A program made the position numbers and the translations under genes. Below are positions 5,515-5,630 of a stretch of 5,630 nt of DNA, in pieces. Source of the DNA: Betaproteobacteria bacterium (GTDB lineage Bacteria; Pseudomonadota; Gammaproteobacteria; Burkholderiales; Burkholderiaceae_D); contig JAATFN010000444.1 in assembly GCA_015655165.1 (NCBI GenBank), positions 1 through 5,630 on the forward strand, in the 5' to 3' direction. The notes below the pieces were generated by a model. It searched no databases, had not been told where the DNA came from, and saw only the letters and a program-made list of their open reading frames with translations. Each line of letters opens with the position of its first letter. Within the stretch, counting starts at the first letter, position 1.

Positions 5515-5534
5515 GCACGTTTTACCAAACGTAC
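5515..5534. promoter_or_regulatory. Dyad in the hydrolase leader
   Basis: ACGTTT (5517-5522) and AAACGT (5527-5532) are exact inverted repeats with a 4-nt centre. One wobble and one GC pair extend the stem to 8 bp in the minus-strand RNA (5515-5534). It lies about 30 nt upstream of the preferred hydrolase start. It could be an operator half-site pair or an mRNA hairpin. Confidence 0.3.
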
Positions 5535-5584
5535 GACACAATACCAGCTTACACTATTCATTTGTGCCACACTCTGTTTGTTGT

Positions 5585-5615
5585 ACATGCAACATCATCG
5601 CATTTGCATGTTATA
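5585..5615 (-). promoter_or_regulatory. Possible extended -10 promoter overlapped by an operator-like inverted repeat
   Basis: On the minus strand TGT-TATAAC (hexamer 5610-5615, 5 of 6 with a TGn extension) runs into an 8-bp perfect inverted repeat, ACATGCAA (5585-5592) and TTGCATGT (5604-5611), with an 11-bp spacer. The predicted start near 5603 falls between the arms, a common position for a repressor site. The leader to the hydrolase would be about 117 nt. A full -35 cannot be examined because the window ends. Confidence 0.3.
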
Positions 5616-5630
5616 ACAACGTTATTGGCA

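Noticed and set aside
5555..5575. Sigma-54 promoter suggested by GTGGCAC on the minus strand
   Set aside because: The required GC of the -12 element is absent at the proper distance from GG.

Overview
The window looks like a conserved housekeeping stretch of a betaproteobacterial chromosome, most likely order Burkholderiales. The reasons are the gene order (alpha/beta hydrolase, PHP phosphoesterase, YciO-type protein, M50 peptidase, dapA, bamC, MBL-fold hydrolase) and the sequence character of the proteins. G+C is near 50% by eye, low for that order, so a lower-GC lineage such as some Oxalobacteraceae is possible. I cannot name a genus. I see no mobile element, tRNA, rRNA, CRISPR array or sign of horizontal transfer.

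All genes lie on the minus strand, so transcription runs from the right edge to the left. In that order: an upstream region with two dyads (5487-5630); an alpha/beta hydrolase (4608-5486); a PHP phosphoesterase of the RNase AM / nucleoside-bisphosphate phosphatase group (3709-4545); a YciO-like Sua5/YrdC-fold protein (3008-3631); an M50 site-2-type metalloprotease (2308-2970); dapA (1335-2213); bamC (134-1279); and the first 35 codons of an MBL-fold hydrolase leaving the window at base 1. Gaps are 28 to 94 bp, so no stretch over 300 bp lacks a gene. Plus-strand reading frames appear to be shadows.

The genes do not form one pathway. dapA (lysine and peptidoglycan precursor synthesis) and bamC (outer-membrane beta-barrel assembly) are a known pair, also adjacent in E. 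coli, and both serve the envelope. The hydrolase, PHP and YciO-like genes are probably small-molecule or RNA-metabolism functions. I see likely separate promoters before the YciO-like gene and before dapA, so the row is probably several overlapping transcription units.

The main non-coding observation is the 62-bp gap between the hydrolase and PHP genes. A perfect 8-bp hairpin starts 5 nt after the hydrolase stop codon and buries a near-ideal Shine-Dalgarno sequence. That sequence serves not the PHP start directly but a 6-codon reading frame in the PHP frame, separated from it by one TAG. This looks like a translational-coupling device, though chance or recent start-codon drift remain possible. 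A perfect 11-bp hairpin also separates dapA from bamC. I found no clearly new biological system; the remaining points are regulatory candidates and residue-level variations in known families.
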